Shown in pieces: positions 7,855 through 16,994 of a stretch of DNA of 34,046 bases. The DNA is from Bryobacterales bacterium (GTDB lineage Bacteria > Acidobacteriota > Terriglobia > Bryobacterales > Bryobacteraceae). The DNA lies in contig JAEUQG010000070.1 of assembly GCA_016789755.1 (NCBI GenBank), forward strand, positions 1-34,046, in the 5' to 3' direction. Position 1 is the first letter of the stretch. Every line of letters starts with the position of its first letter. The notes under the pieces were generated by a model. That model was not told where the DNA came from. It ran no database searches and saw nothing but the letters and a program-made list of their open reading frames with translations. The position numbers and the translations under genes are program-made.

Positions 7855-10800
7855 TAGAATTTCAACCCGAATTGAATCGTTCTCGGACCGATAGACGTGG
7901 AGAAGGTCCGCCCGAAATTCGGGTTCTCCACGGACCCGTTAGGCGTCGCGAAGTTCGTATGGTTAAAGGCGTTGAACATCTCCGAACGGAACTCGAAACG
8001 ATACCGCTCGCGGATCACGAAGTTCTTGAAAATACCCGCGTCCATCGTGTTCACGGCGTTTCCGCGCAGCATGTTCATCATAGCCGATCCGAACCGCGGC
8101 GCTTGCGCCGGATGCTTCGCGGTGTTCAGCGGCCAATCGAAAGCGTCCCGGTCCCAGCGCGGGCTCGTTAGCCCGTTACCGCCGATCAGCGGATCCCGCA
8201 ATGCATCCGGACGGCACACGTTCGTCGGCGAAGAGTTGCAGTTGGCCGCGGCGATCGTCGGGCCCACCAGATGATAGCCGTTGTGCAGCGTCAGGATCCC
8301 CGAAAGCGTCCATCCTCCCAAAACAAAATCGGCGATTTTGTTCATGTTCGATCCGATCGCTTTCCCCCGCCCGAACGGCAGTTCGTACAGATAGTTGCCG
8401 GTGAAGCGGTGCGGAATGTTATCCGATGAAAACCCGTCGTTCTGGCGCAGATCGAAAGGATTCTGCACCTGCCCCACGTTGCCCGAAGAACGTGCGCCGT
8501 TCTTCGCCAGCGTCTTGCTCCAGGTGTAGGCGCCCTTGAACATCAGCCCCTTGCCCATGCGCTTTTCCGCCGTCAGCAGCAACGCGTTATAGTTCGCCGC
8601 ACCGCCGGAATTGAATCCGAACACCCGATTCCATTTCGGCCACGGAATGCGGCTCTGCACCGCTCCCGGACCAGGTTGCGTCGCGTTGTAATCGAGCGAG
8701 TTCTCGAGGTGCGTGCTCTTCGAGCCGAGATACTGCACTTCCAGCACCACCGTCTTGCTCACTTCCTGCGACACGCTCAAGCTCCATTGCTGCGTATAGC
8801 CGTCGATCCAGTTGTTCTCAGGCCCCGTCAACACGCCGAAAATCGCCGTGGCAAGCGATCCGTTGGGATTGTTGACGTCGCCGGCCCACGTAAGCGTCGG
8901 GATCGCGGCGTTGGACGTGTACCCCGCCCACAATTGCGCCGGCGGACCCGTCACCGAGTTCTGCACCAGGTTCATCAACTGCGGTCCGGAATAGAACACG
9001 CCGTATCCGCCTCTGACCACCGTGTGGTTCCCGCTCAGGGGGCGATACGCAAAGCCGAAGCGCGGCGCGATGTTGTTCTTGTCCGATGTAAACAACGTTT
9101 CCCGGTCCAGGTATCCGAAACCGAGATCGGGACGAACTCCCCGGAAAAACGGCTCGGCGTTCTTGTTCTGTTTCGGATACAGAAGCCCGCCCTGGCCGTT
9201 GGCGAGTGACGGGCTGAAGGTCGGCGTCAGTCCGCCGAGTTCCACCGGAACCTGCCCATACTCGTACCGCATCCCGATGTTCAGCGTCAGCTTCGGCGTC
9301 ACTTTCCAGTCGTCCAAAACGTAACCGGCAAGCAATGTTCTTCGAAAACGGCCCGTCTCGTTCGGCGCCAGCGCAATCGAAGACGAAGCCATGTCGCCCA
9401 GCAGGAAATCGCTGAACCCATCCGTGGAGAACTGCCCGGAAAACGTGTATTGATTGTTCAGTCGAGTGCCCAGAAAAGCATCGGCGCGATGGCGGCGGAT
9501 ATCGAACCCCGCCTTGATGTTGTGCTTGCCCTGCGACCACGTGATGCCGTCGTACCACTGGAAGCTATTCACGGTCAGAAACCACGGCTGCTGTTCGGAA
9601 AGCGACGCGAACCCGGTCGTTCCCAGACTGATCCCTTCCACAAACCCCGCTCCGCTGCCTTCTTTCGGCGCAAACGGGATTCCGGCGTTAGCCGCAATCG
9701 GATTGCCGGAGTTCTGCCCGCGCTGGCGGTGAATCTGCCGCCCGTAACTGGCCCGGAACTCGTTCAGAAGCTTCGTGGAAAGAATCGACGTCACATTGAC
9801 GGCCAGATTCTGCGGCTTCTGCGGAACGATCAGCCCGCCCACCAGCGGGAACGTCCCCGGCGTGTAGTTGTCGATGTTCTGAATCCCGTAGCGGACCATC
9901 AGATCGTGTTTGTCCGTCATCCGCCAGTCGTACCGGAACAGTCCCGAATCGACCGTGCTGCTGCTCGACGCGTTGACGCTGTAGTTCTGCGCCGGATTCG
10001 GATTGTTCGGCGCCGCATAGTACTTCGCCAGAGCCTGTGAAATCGGGTCGAGCCGGGATGTGGGGATCACGTTGCCCGGAAAGGGACTCCCACCCGTACC
10101 CGCGCGAATGTCGCGGATCGTCTTGCTGAAGCCCGCGAAGTTGCCGCCAATCTGCGCCGCCGTCGGCACCAGCGCACTGCGGAATACCCCCTGCCGGATC
10201 CGCGTCGCGTCGTAGTTGCCAAACAAGAACATCTTGTTCTTGAAAATCGGTCCACCCACGGCCGCCCCGAATTGATTCCGCCGCAGCGGCGCGATGGTCT
10301 GCGTCGGAGTGAGAAAGAAGTTGCGTGCGTCGAACACGTTGTTCCGCATGAACTCCCACAACGTGCCGTGCAGTTCATTGGTGCCGGACTTCGTCACCAC
10401 ATTGATCACAGCGCCGCCGCCGGAACCGAACTCCGCCGAATACTGGCCCACCTGAATGCTGAACTCCTGAATCGCATCCACCGACGGACCGAGATTCCAG
10501 CTATTGAAGAAAGCCTCCTTGTTGTCCGCGCCGTCCAACTGATAGTTGTTATCCTGATGCGGCATCCCCGCGGCCGTCGGGGCGCGCTTGTTTACGATCG
10601 CCGCCGAACCGGTGCCCTCGGCAATGCCGGCGGTGAGCGTTGTCAGTTCCATGAAGTTGCGCCCGTTCAGAGGCAGGCTCAACACCCGATCCTGATTGAT
10701 CACCCCGCCGATGAGGTTGCTCTCCGTATTTACCAGCGACGGACGCCCGGTCACTTCCAACGTCTGCGATACATCGCCAACTTGCAGATCGATGTCGATT

Positions 10801-11117
10801 CGCGCCTGTTGGCTCACCTCCAGAATCACTTCCGGAATCGTGGCTTTCTTGAACCCGCTCGCCTCCGCATCGACGCGATACGGACCGGGATTCAGCGGCG
10901 CAATACGGAAGTTACCCGATTCGTCCGTAACCGAGGTGCGGCTCAAATTCGTTCCGGTATTGGTCGCGGTGACCTTCACGTTGGGGACTACAGCGCCGGT
11001 GGAATCTTTCACAACCCCAGTCAACACTGCCGTCGGCACCTGCGCCATTAAGGCGAACGCGCCGGCGAACAACATCCAAAGAAGGCGGCGGATAGGCCGC
11101 GGGTTCGGCAAAAACAT
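7848..11117 (-). CDS. TonB-dependent receptor with N-terminal carboxypeptidase-regulatory-like domain (Oar-like)
   Basis: 1089 residues. A signal peptide ends near MLFAGAFALMAQ, followed by a CarboxypepD_reg-like beta-sandwich (about 27-115: GVVKDSTGAVVPNVKV, then GNFRIAPLNPGPYRV), a plug domain (LPLNGRNF, YQLDGADN, FGSGGGAVINVVTKSGTN) and a long beta-barrel that ends in an aromatic residue (FGLKFYW), as outer-membrane barrels do. Proteins of this layout are very common in Acidobacteria and are thought to import oligosaccharides or other large nutrients. No classic TonB box is evident. A Shine-Dalgarno-like AGGAGT lies about 10 bases before the ATG at 11117. It overlaps the MFS gene downstream, forming a two-gene uptake operon. 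Confidence 0.93.
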   Translation of the reverse strand: MFLPNPRPIRRLLWMLFAGAFALMAQVPTAVLTGVVKDSTGAVVPNVKVTATNTGTNLSRTSVTDESGNFRIAPLNPGPYRVDAEASGFKKATIPEVILEVSQQARIDIDLQVGDVSQTLEVTGRPSLVNTESNLIGGVINQDRVLSLPLNGRNFMELTTLTAGIAEGTGSAAIVNKRAPTAAGMPHQDNNYQLDGADNKEAFFNSWNLGPSVDAIQEFSIQVGQYSAEFGSGGGAVINVVTKSGTNELHGTLWEFMRNNVFDARNFFLTPTQTIAPLRRNQFGAAVGGPIFKNKMFLFGNYDATRIRQGVFRSALVPTAAQIGGNFAGFSKTIRDIRAGTGGSPFPGNVIPTSRLDPISQALAKYYAAPNNPNPAQNYSVNASSSSTVDSGLFRYDWRMTDKHDLMVRYGIQNIDNYTPGTFPLVGGLIVPQKPQNLAVNVTSILSTKLLNEFRASYGRQIHRQRGQNSGNPIAANAGIPFAPKEGSGAGFVEGISLGTTGFASLSEQQPWFLTVNSFQWYDGITWSQGKHNIKAGFDIRRHRADAFLGTRLNNQYTFSGQFSTDGFSDFLLGDMASSSIALAPNETGRFRRTLLAGYVLDDWKVTPKLTLNIGMRYEYGQVPVELGGLTPTFSPSLANGQGGLLYPKQNKNAEPFFRGVRPDLGFGYLDRETLFTSDKNNIAPRFGFAYRPLSGNHTVVRGGYGVFYSGPQLMNLVQNSVTGPPAQLWAGYTSNAAIPTLTWAGDVNNPNGSLATAIFGVLTGPENNWIDGYTQQWSLSVSQEVSKTVVLEVQYLGSKSTHLENSLDYNATQPGPGAVQSRIPWPKWNRVFGFNSGGAANYNALLLTAEKRMGKGLMFKGAYTWSKTLAKNGARSSGNVGQVQNPFDLRQNDGFSSDNIPHRFTGNYLYELPFGRGKAIGSNMNKIADFVLGGWTLSGILTLHNGYHLVGPTIAAANCNSSPTNVCRPDALRDPLIGGNGLTSPRWDRDAFDWPLNTAKHPAQAPRFGSAMMNMLRGNAVNTMDAGIFKNFVIRERYRFEFRSEMFNAFNHTNFATPNGSVENPNFGRTFSTSIGPRTIQFGLKFYW

Positions 11118-11213
11118 CGAATCTGAACTCCTATGCTAAAGGTGGTGGAACTTCGCCCTGGAAGTGAGTACCTAGACACTATACTATGGACGGACCTTGT
11201 ATACTCGAAGGCG
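11118..11213. promoter_or_regulatory. Divergent promoter region between the TonB receptor and the TPR-BNR operon
   Basis: The 96 bases separating the two divergent starts hold several TATA-type hexamers: TATACT at 11180-11185 and 11200-11205 on the plus strand and TATAGT at 11183-11178 on the minus strand. None has a convincing -35 at 16-18 bases. The receptor gene has a clear AGGAGT ribosome site, and the TPR gene has a GAAGG just before its ATG. The short shared spacer makes joint control of the two operons likely, but no operator is obvious. Confidence 0.35.
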
Positions 11214-12224
11214 ATGTCCGGGCCTTTTTCCGCGGTGCTCCTATTACTCGCCGCAAGCGCCGCATGGAGCCAGCCATCGGAGCAGGAGATTCGTAAAGCG
11301 CTGGCTGCCAATCCACGCAGCGCGCGGTTGCATGCGCAGTACGGCCTGCTGCTTTCTTCCGAAGGACGGCTGAAAGAAGCCATTCCACAGTTCCAGCAAG
11401 CCCTGCAAATCGATCCTAAGCTTACCGATACCGCATACAACCTCGGGCTTGCTCTCTTGCAGGAAGGGCATCCCGCCGAAGCGCTTCGCGTGCTGGACAC
11501 TTACCGCTCATCGAATGCCGATTCACTCGCGCTTCGCGGTGCTGCCCTGAATGCCCTGGACCGTGCTCCGGAAGCGGCCCAAGCCCTGCGCCGCGCCAAC
11601 ACCCTCGACCCCGCCAACCCCGATACCCTGTACGATCTGGTCCTCACGCTCTTGCGCATCGATGCCGCAACCGAGGCATCGAGCCTCTTGCAACGCGGCC
11701 GCCAGCGCTTCCCCAAAGTGGCCAAGATTCACGCCGCCGCCGGAATGGTCGCCTATCTCAACGGCAAAAACGAGGAGGCCATACGCGCCTACGAGGCGGC
11801 GGTCCGGTTGGAGCCCGGCGCTGCCGACTTGCATTCCGCGCTGGGCGATGTCTACGACGCCACCGGAGAGTTGCAGAAAGCCGAGTCTGCTTACGCCAAA
11901 GCAGTCCGGCTCGATGCTGGCAACGCCGCCTACTACTTGAAGTTCGGCCGCAATCTGGCCAAACTTCAGAAGCCCGATGCGGCCCTGGACATGCTGCGGC
12001 GCGCCGTAGTCATCGAACCCGCCAATGCCGACGCCCATTTCGAACTCGGCAAACTCGCCGCCGCCCGTTCCGACGATGCCACCGCCGCCGTGCATTTCGA
12101 AAAGGCCGTCGCCGCCAATCCCAGCCTCAAGCAGGGCTGGTATCAGCTCGCCCTCAGCTACCGCCGCCTCGGCCAACCCGATCGATCCAATTCCGCAATG
12201 GAGCAATTTCGCAAACTTCCATGA
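11214..12224 (+). CDS. Tetratricopeptide repeat protein, exported
   Basis: The start is set at the ATG at 11214, since the residues that follow (MSGPFSAVLLLLAASAAWSQ) form a signal peptide; an earlier ATG at 11133 would add 27 residues of no recognisable type. The mature protein (about 316 residues) is almost wholly TPR: units such as ARLHAQYGLLLSSEGRLKEA, AKIHAAAGMVAYLNGKNEEA, ADLHSALGDVYDATGELQKA and ADAHFELGKLAAARSDDATA follow at about 34-residue spacing. It should be a periplasmic or surface scaffold. It is coupled to the first BNR gene by an ATGA overlap, mirroring the TPR-propeller pair at 2073-4615. Confidence 0.9.
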   Translation: MSGPFSAVLLLLAASAAWSQPSEQEIRKALAANPRSARLHAQYGLLLSSEGRLKEAIPQFQQALQIDPKLTDTAYNLGLALLQEGHPAEALRVLDTYRSSNADSLALRGAALNALDRAPEAAQALRRANTLDPANPDTLYDLVLTLLRIDAATEASSLLQRGRQRFPKVAKIHAAAGMVAYLNGKNEEAIRAYEAAVRLEPGAADLHSALGDVYDATGELQKAESAYAKAVRLDAGNAAYYLKFGRNLAKLQKPDAALDMLRRAVVIEPANADAHFELGKLAAARSDDATAAVHFEKAVAANPSLKQGWYQLALSYRRLGQPDRSNSAMEQFRKLP

Positions 12225-13285
12225 AAAACATTCTTCTGCTCGTTTGTATTGGCGGCCTCGCCATGGCCGCGGACTTCCCCAATCAGGCGCTGACCAAGGG
12301 ACTCGGCTATTTCCCCGTGGCCATCTCGCTCAAGAACGGCGACGTTCTCGCCGTCATTCGCGGAGGCGCCCCTCACATCGGCGTCAAGGGCCGTCTTGAC
12401 CTCATCCGTTCCACCGACGGCGGAAAAACATGGTCCGCGCCGTGGACCGCCGTCGATGGTGAATTCGACGACCGCAACCCGGCCATGGGCCAGTTGAAAG
12501 ACGGCACCGTCGTCCTCGCCTACGCCATCGCCTCCGGCTACGATGAGACCGGGCTGCGCTTCAAAGGCGGCCGCAACGATCGTAGGTTCGATGGCGTCTA
12601 CCTCGTCTTTTCCAAGGACAACGGCAAGACGTGGTCGAAGCCCGTGCGCGATCCGGCAATCTACGGTTTCTACGCCAATAAGGGCCACATCTCTCCCTAC
12701 GGCAAGATCATTCAACTGCCCGCCGGTGACGTACTCATGGCCGTATACTTCGAGTTCTTCGACGAACGCGGCAATCAGAGCTACATCTTCCGCTCCAAGG
12801 ACGGCGGCCGCACCTGGGGTGAACCCGTTCTGCTCGGCGAACACTTCAATGAAACCGGCATCCTTCGCATGAACGACGGCCGCCTGCTGGCAGCCATGCG
12901 CTCTCAAAAAGGCGGGCACATCGCCATTACCGAATCCTCAGACCAAGCAAAGACCTGGTCCAAGCCGAATCAGGTCACCGCCGATAGCGAGCATCCCGCC
13001 GATCTTATTCAACTCCGCGACGGGCGCGTCCTCATGGTGTTCGGCCAGCGCAATGCCCCCCGGGGCGTACATGCCATGGTCAGCCCCGATGGCCGCACTT
13101 GGGAAAAGGGCAAACACATCGTACTTTCCGACGGCGCCCCGAATGGCGATTGCGGCTACCCCAGCTCGGTCGAAGTTTCCAAGGGCAAAGTCGTCACCCT
13201 CTATTACCAGGTGGACGATCTGAAGAACGCGCTCGCCACTTCCTCGTCGCGTGCCGTCGTCTGGAGCGTGCCCAATGCGAAGTAG
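12221..13285 (+). CDS. Sialidase-like BNR/Asp-box protein (exo-alpha-sialidase family)
   Basis: 354 residues with a signal peptide (MKNILLLVCIGGLAMA). Asp-boxes of the SxDxGxTW type recur: RSTDGGKTWS, FSKDNGKTWS, RSKDGGRTWG, a degenerate SSDQAKTWS, and SPDGRTWEK, as in six-bladed sialidase propellers. The segment RNPAMGQLKDGTVVLAY is typical of exo-alpha-sialidase-like families. True GH33 enzymes cut terminal sialic acid using an Arg triad, a Tyr-Glu pair and an Asp. An N-terminal Arg (VIRGG) could belong to the triad, but the remaining residues cannot be assigned without a structure-based alignment. The secreted location and the NanM- and NanA-like genes nearby make glycan release plausible; activity on other sugars is equally possible. 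Confidence 0.86.
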   Translation: MKNILLLVCIGGLAMAADFPNQALTKGLGYFPVAISLKNGDVLAVIRGGAPHIGVKGRLDLIRSTDGGKTWSAPWTAVDGEFDDRNPAMGQLKDGTVVLAYAIASGYDETGLRFKGGRNDRRFDGVYLVFSKDNGKTWSKPVRDPAIYGFYANKGHISPYGKIIQLPAGDVLMAVYFEFFDERGNQSYIFRSKDGGRTWGEPVLLGEHFNETGILRMNDGRLLAAMRSQKGGHIAITESSDQAKTWSKPNQVTADSEHPADLIQLRDGRVLMVFGQRNAPRGVHAMVSPDGRTWEKGKHIVLSDGAPNGDCGYPSSVEVSKGKVVTLYYQVDDLKNALATSSSRAVVWSVPNAK

Positions 13286-14387
13286 GCACTTCACGCTTTG
13301 CGCGGCGCTCCTGCTGTCCAGCGCCGCCGCCTTCGCGCAAAGCCAGCAGGCATCGCGTCACATCACCGTCTACGAAAAACCGGGACGGTTCGCCGGCTGG
13401 CCCGCCAATCACGGCATATGGATTTGGGGTAACGAAATCCTCGTCGGCTTCGATGCCGCCCCGTTCGTCTACCGCGTGGACAGTCACGCCATCAGCAAGC
13501 AGCACGAGGTCGATCAACTGCTGGCCCGCTCCCTCGACGGCGGCGAAACCTGGACCATCGAACAGCCCCCGGAACTGGCTACGCCATCCTGGGAGCGCTA
13601 TCAGGGATACCCCGCCGGCCGTGGCCCAGCCCTGCAGCAGGCGCCCGCCCAGCCGGTCGATTTCACGCACAAGGATTTCGCCCTCACCGCGCGCCTCACC
13701 GGCAATCCAGGAACCTCCCGCCTGTACTATTCCTATGACCGCGGCAAGCGATGGCTGGGCCCCTTCCGCCTCCCCGACTTCGGGCACAAAGGCACGGCCG
13801 CTCGTACCGACTACATCGTCAACGGCAAGCATGACCTGATGCTCTTCACCACGCTCGCCAAGGCCAACGGCCGCGAAGGACGCGTGGCCTGCACGCGCAC
13901 TCGCGATGGGGGAAAAACCTGGACGCTCGAAAGCCTCATCGGCCCCGAACCCGAAGTGGCCAACGACTACGCCATCATGCCCGCCACCTTGCGCTTCGGC
14001 CCACAGCATCTCTACACGGCAGTGCGCCGCCGCGGATTCATCGAGGCTTACCGCTCGCACGACAGCGGAAAAAGCTGGAAGCACGAAGGCGATATCGCAC
14101 CCGACATCGGCGCCGGCAATCCTCCCAGCCTGCTGCGACTCAAGGACGGTCGTGCCGCATTGATCTACGGCTATCGTCAGCTACCCTTTGGCATCCGCGC
14201 ACGCCTCAGTTCCGACGAAGGCAAATCATGGAGCGACCAGATTGTTTTGAGAGCCGATGGCGGCAATCGCGACCTCGGCTACGTTCGCTCCGTGCAGCGT
14301 CCCGATGGCGCCGTGGTTTCCATCTACTACTACAACACCGATCCCAAAAAGGAACGCTTCATCGGCGCCACGATTTGGGTCCCGTAG
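13275..14387 (+). CDS. Sialidase-like BNR/Asp-box protein, second copy
   Basis: The start is set at the ATG at 13275, giving an 11-base overlap with the first BNR gene and a clean signal peptide (RSRHFTLCAALLLSSAAAFA). The protein has 370 residues. Asp-boxes are RSLDGGETWT, YSYDRGKRWLG, RTRDGGKTWT, RSHDSGKSWK and SSDEGKSWS. The N-terminal half (VYEKPGRFAGWPANHGIWIW) differs from the first BNR protein, so the two are distant relatives rather than a recent duplication. It should be exported and form a propeller; glycosidase function is possible but unproven. It ends the plus-strand operon, facing the ADOP permease gene. Confidence 0.85.
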   Translation: MRSRHFTLCAALLLSSAAAFAQSQQASRHITVYEKPGRFAGWPANHGIWIWGNEILVGFDAAPFVYRVDSHAISKQHEVDQLLARSLDGGETWTIEQPPELATPSWERYQGYPAGRGPALQQAPAQPVDFTHKDFALTARLTGNPGTSRLYYSYDRGKRWLGPFRLPDFGHKGTAARTDYIVNGKHDLMLFTTLAKANGREGRVACTRTRDGGKTWTLESLIGPEPEVANDYAIMPATLRFGPQHLYTAVRRRGFIEAYRSHDSGKSWKHEGDIAPDIGAGNPPSLLRLKDGRAALIYGYRQLPFGIRARLSSDEGKSWSDQIVLRADGGNRDLGYVRSVQRPDGAVVSIYYYNTDPKKERFIGATIWVP

Positions 14388-14397
14388 CGGCGAGCAC

Positions 14398-14424
14398 TGG
14401 AGTTGAGGGCACAGCCCTACTCCA
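14398..14424. terminator. Hairpin between convergent genes, possible bidirectional terminator
   Basis: TGGAGT-(TG)-AGGGC, loop ACA, GCCCT-ACTCCA forms an 11-bp stem with a 2-base bulge. It lies just past the BNR stop and overlaps the stop codon of the opposing permease gene. No T-run follows on either strand, so intrinsic termination would be weak. Confidence 0.35.
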
Positions 14425-16990
14425 CCTTCATCGCCAGCACTGGATCGACGTGTGCCGCGCGCACCGCGGGCAGCCACGCCGCCCCTATCGCGACGATGAG
14501 CAACAACAGAGCAGCCGCAAAGAAGGATGGAGGATGCCATTCGCCGACCCCGAACAACATCGACCGCATAGCGTGCGCCGTCAACATTGCCAGTGGCAAT
14601 CCCAGTGCGATTCCCGCCGCGGTCAGTTGCAAAGCACGCATCGCGATCATCCGCGCCGTTTCCCCACCTCCCGCTCCCAGCGCCATCCGGATCCCGATCT
14701 CACGCCGCCGCAGCGCGGCGTTGCGCGCAATCACCCCATAGAGACCTATGGCTGTCAGGATGATGCCCAGCACTCCCAGACCACTCACCAACTGCGCCGC
14801 ACGCCGGTATCTGCTCCCGCGGGCAGCGATTAGTTCCTCCATCGTGCTGAACTGCGCCTGTTCGAGTTTGCTGTCCATCTGCCGCAATGCGGCGCGCACC
14901 AGCGGAATCAGCCGGGCCGGCGCTCCCTCTGTTTCCAACAACAACGTAAACTCACCCATCGGGTTTTGCCACCAAACGGTATAAAAATAAGGTTCGGGAA
15001 TCTCCCCAACGCTGTTGATCGGCGCGTCGCTCACCACCCCCACAATCACCCACGCCGCGCCTTCCGCCGCCGCAATCCGCTTGCCGACTGGATCGTCATT
15101 GGGCCAGAACCGCCGGCTCATCGCCTCGCTGATCACCGCCACCTTCGCGCCACGCTCGTCGTCGCTGTCCTCGAACAATCGGCCGCGCAGCAGCCGCACG
15201 CCCATCATCCCGAAGTAGCGCTGCCCGACGCTGTTGTACTTGATCGCCACCGGCGGCTGCCCTGCGCCGAACTCGCCGTGCCCAGGCAGGTGCACAGGCA
15301 TCGAAAGTCCGCCGCCGCTTCCGCTCAACGGCGCCCGGAACGCAAGACTCACCTCCCGCACCCCGGGGAGTGCCTGCAAGCGTTCCAGCATTGGCCTCTC
15401 GGCGGGAACCTGTTGGCGCGACAGCCACGCATTCAGTACATTCTTCCGCGCCAGGCCGATGTCTCCGCTGCGGGTTTCAAGAAAGCTCGCCATCAACAAA
15501 GAAGCCGCCGTCAGCAGAGCAAGGGACACCGCCACCTGCAGCAACGCGAGCCGATCGCGTACCGGAAGGCGCCCAGGACCGGCCCCGGCGCCTTTCAGCC
15601 GGCCGGTCAGATTCGCGCCGCTCCCGATCCACGCCGGCGCGATGCCGAATAGCAGAATTGTCAGCACCAGCACACTGAACGCAAATACGGCGGCGCGGGC
15701 GTCGACACGAAACAGTTGTAGCGCCCGTGTCTGTTCCGGCAGGTCGATCACGGCGGGAATCAGAGCCACCAACAGGTACGCCACACCGGCGCCGGCAATC
15801 GCCGCCAGTCCCCCCAGCAAGACGCTTTCGGCAAACAACTGCCGGGCGATCCGCCACGGGCCTGCTCCGATCGCGGCCCGAACCGCCAGTTCCCGCTGCC
15901 TGCTCTCCACCGCGCCCAGCAGCAGGTTCGACACATTCACGCACGCGATCGCCATCACCATCAGAACGATGCCGAAAAGCACCAGCCCCGTTGTGCCCGC
16001 GTTCTCCATGCGATAGTCGAAATCCGAAAGGACCGTGAATCTACGGCGCGTGTTCGTCGCCGGATAGTCGCCGGCAAGCCTTCGGTGCAATGCTTCCGCT
16101 TCAGCTTGCGCCTGCCGCACCGTAGCCTCTGGCCGCAAACGCGCCAGCACGTAATAACTGGTGTTGTAGCGGTCCTCAAACTCCTCCCGTGCCCCGCCGC
16201 TGATGGCCTCAAATGTCTCCGGCGGCATCCACAGGTCACGGTCGCCGCTGCCCGTCAGATCGCGGAACTCCGCCGGAAGAACTCCCAGCACCGTCACGTT
16301 GCCCGCAATCCCGCGCGACAGCCGTAGGCTCTTTCCGGCAATGGACGGATCGCCGCCAAACAGACGCAGCCACGCGCTGTGCCCCAGCACCACACCGGGG
16401 CCATCCCGATCCCCACTTCCAAAAACACGCCCCAGTTGCGCCCGCACTCCTAATAGCTGAAAGAAGTTCTCCGACACGCAATAGATTGATACAAGCTGAT
16501 CCTCTCCGTTCGCCAGCAGCCTGGCGCCGCGGCCCTGCGCGGCAGCCGCGCCGGAGAAAGAGGGAAGTCTCGCCAATTCGCCAAACTCCGGATAACTCAG
16601 CGTGCCGCGGATCTGCCGGTCCGTGTCAGCGAACACATGCGCTAACCGCTCCGGCTCGGCCACGGGCAGCGGACGAAGATATAGTCCGTCCAAGTAGCAG
16701 AAAATCGCCACGCTCGCTCCAATTCCCAAAGCCAGCGAGAGCACCGCCGGCGCCGTCACCGCAAGGCGCCGGTGCATCCGTTCGCGCCACCCGTAGCGCA
16801 GATCCTGCCAGAAATCCTCCAGCCACTGGAACCGCCACAAGTCGAGCGACTGTTCCCGGATCGCCAGAGGCTTGCCTAGCGGAATCGGGTTCCCCCGCTC
16901 AGCCGCCATGGCCCGGTGAAACGCCAGTTCCTCTTCCAGTTCCTCATCGATCCTTCGGCGGCTCTTCAACTTCAACCAAAACCGGCGCAT
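14417..16990 (-). CDS. ADOP-family ABC permease (MacB-like periplasmic core and FtsX domains, duplicated)
   Basis: 857 residues. A soluble N-terminus with an acidic helix (RRIDEELEEELAFHRAMA) and a WLEDFWQDLRYGWR segment precedes the first membrane helix, as in acidobacterial duplicated orphan permeases. The order is TM1, MacB-type periplasmic core (about 90-290), three TMs of an FtsX domain (about 310-430), a second core (about 480-690), then a second FtsX domain ending in ALLLLIVAIGAAWLPAVRAA. Such proteins lie in the inner membrane; MacB relatives act mechanically with an ATPase to drive export. No ATPase gene is adjacent, which matches the orphan label. It begins 4 bases after the PadR gene, so the repressor and permease form one transcription unit. 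Confidence 0.92.
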   Translation of the reverse strand: MRRFWLKLKSRRRIDEELEEELAFHRAMAAERGNPIPLGKPLAIREQSLDLWRFQWLEDFWQDLRYGWRERMHRRLAVTAPAVLSLALGIGASVAIFCYLDGLYLRPLPVAEPERLAHVFADTDRQIRGTLSYPEFGELARLPSFSGAAAAQGRGARLLANGEDQLVSIYCVSENFFQLLGVRAQLGRVFGSGDRDGPGVVLGHSAWLRLFGGDPSIAGKSLRLSRGIAGNVTVLGVLPAEFRDLTGSGDRDLWMPPETFEAISGGAREEFEDRYNTSYYVLARLRPEATVRQAQAEAEALHRRLAGDYPATNTRRRFTVLSDFDYRMENAGTTGLVLFGIVLMVMAIACVNVSNLLLGAVESRQRELAVRAAIGAGPWRIARQLFAESVLLGGLAAIAGAGVAYLLVALIPAVIDLPEQTRALQLFRVDARAAVFAFSVLVLTILLFGIAPAWIGSGANLTGRLKGAGAGPGRLPVRDRLALLQVAVSLALLTAASLLMASFLETRSGDIGLARKNVLNAWLSRQQVPAERPMLERLQALPGVREVSLAFRAPLSGSGGGLSMPVHLPGHGEFGAGQPPVAIKYNSVGQRYFGMMGVRLLRGRLFEDSDDERGAKVAVISEAMSRRFWPNDDPVGKRIAAAEGAAWVIVGVVSDAPINSVGEIPEPYFYTVWWQNPMGEFTLLLETEGAPARLIPLVRAALRQMDSKLEQAQFSTMEELIAARGSRYRRAAQLVSGLGVLGIILTAIGLYGVIARNAALRRREIGIRMALGAGGGETARMIAMRALQLTAAGIALGLPLAMLTAHAMRSMLFGVGEWHPPSFFAAALLLLIVAIGAAWLPAVRAAHVDPVLAMKVE

Positions 16991-16994
16991 ATCC

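Noticed and set aside
8676..11051. Several plus-strand frames within the TonB-receptor gene
   Set aside because: GC-rich coding DNA gives open shadows; the minus frame covers the full length with complete receptor architecture.
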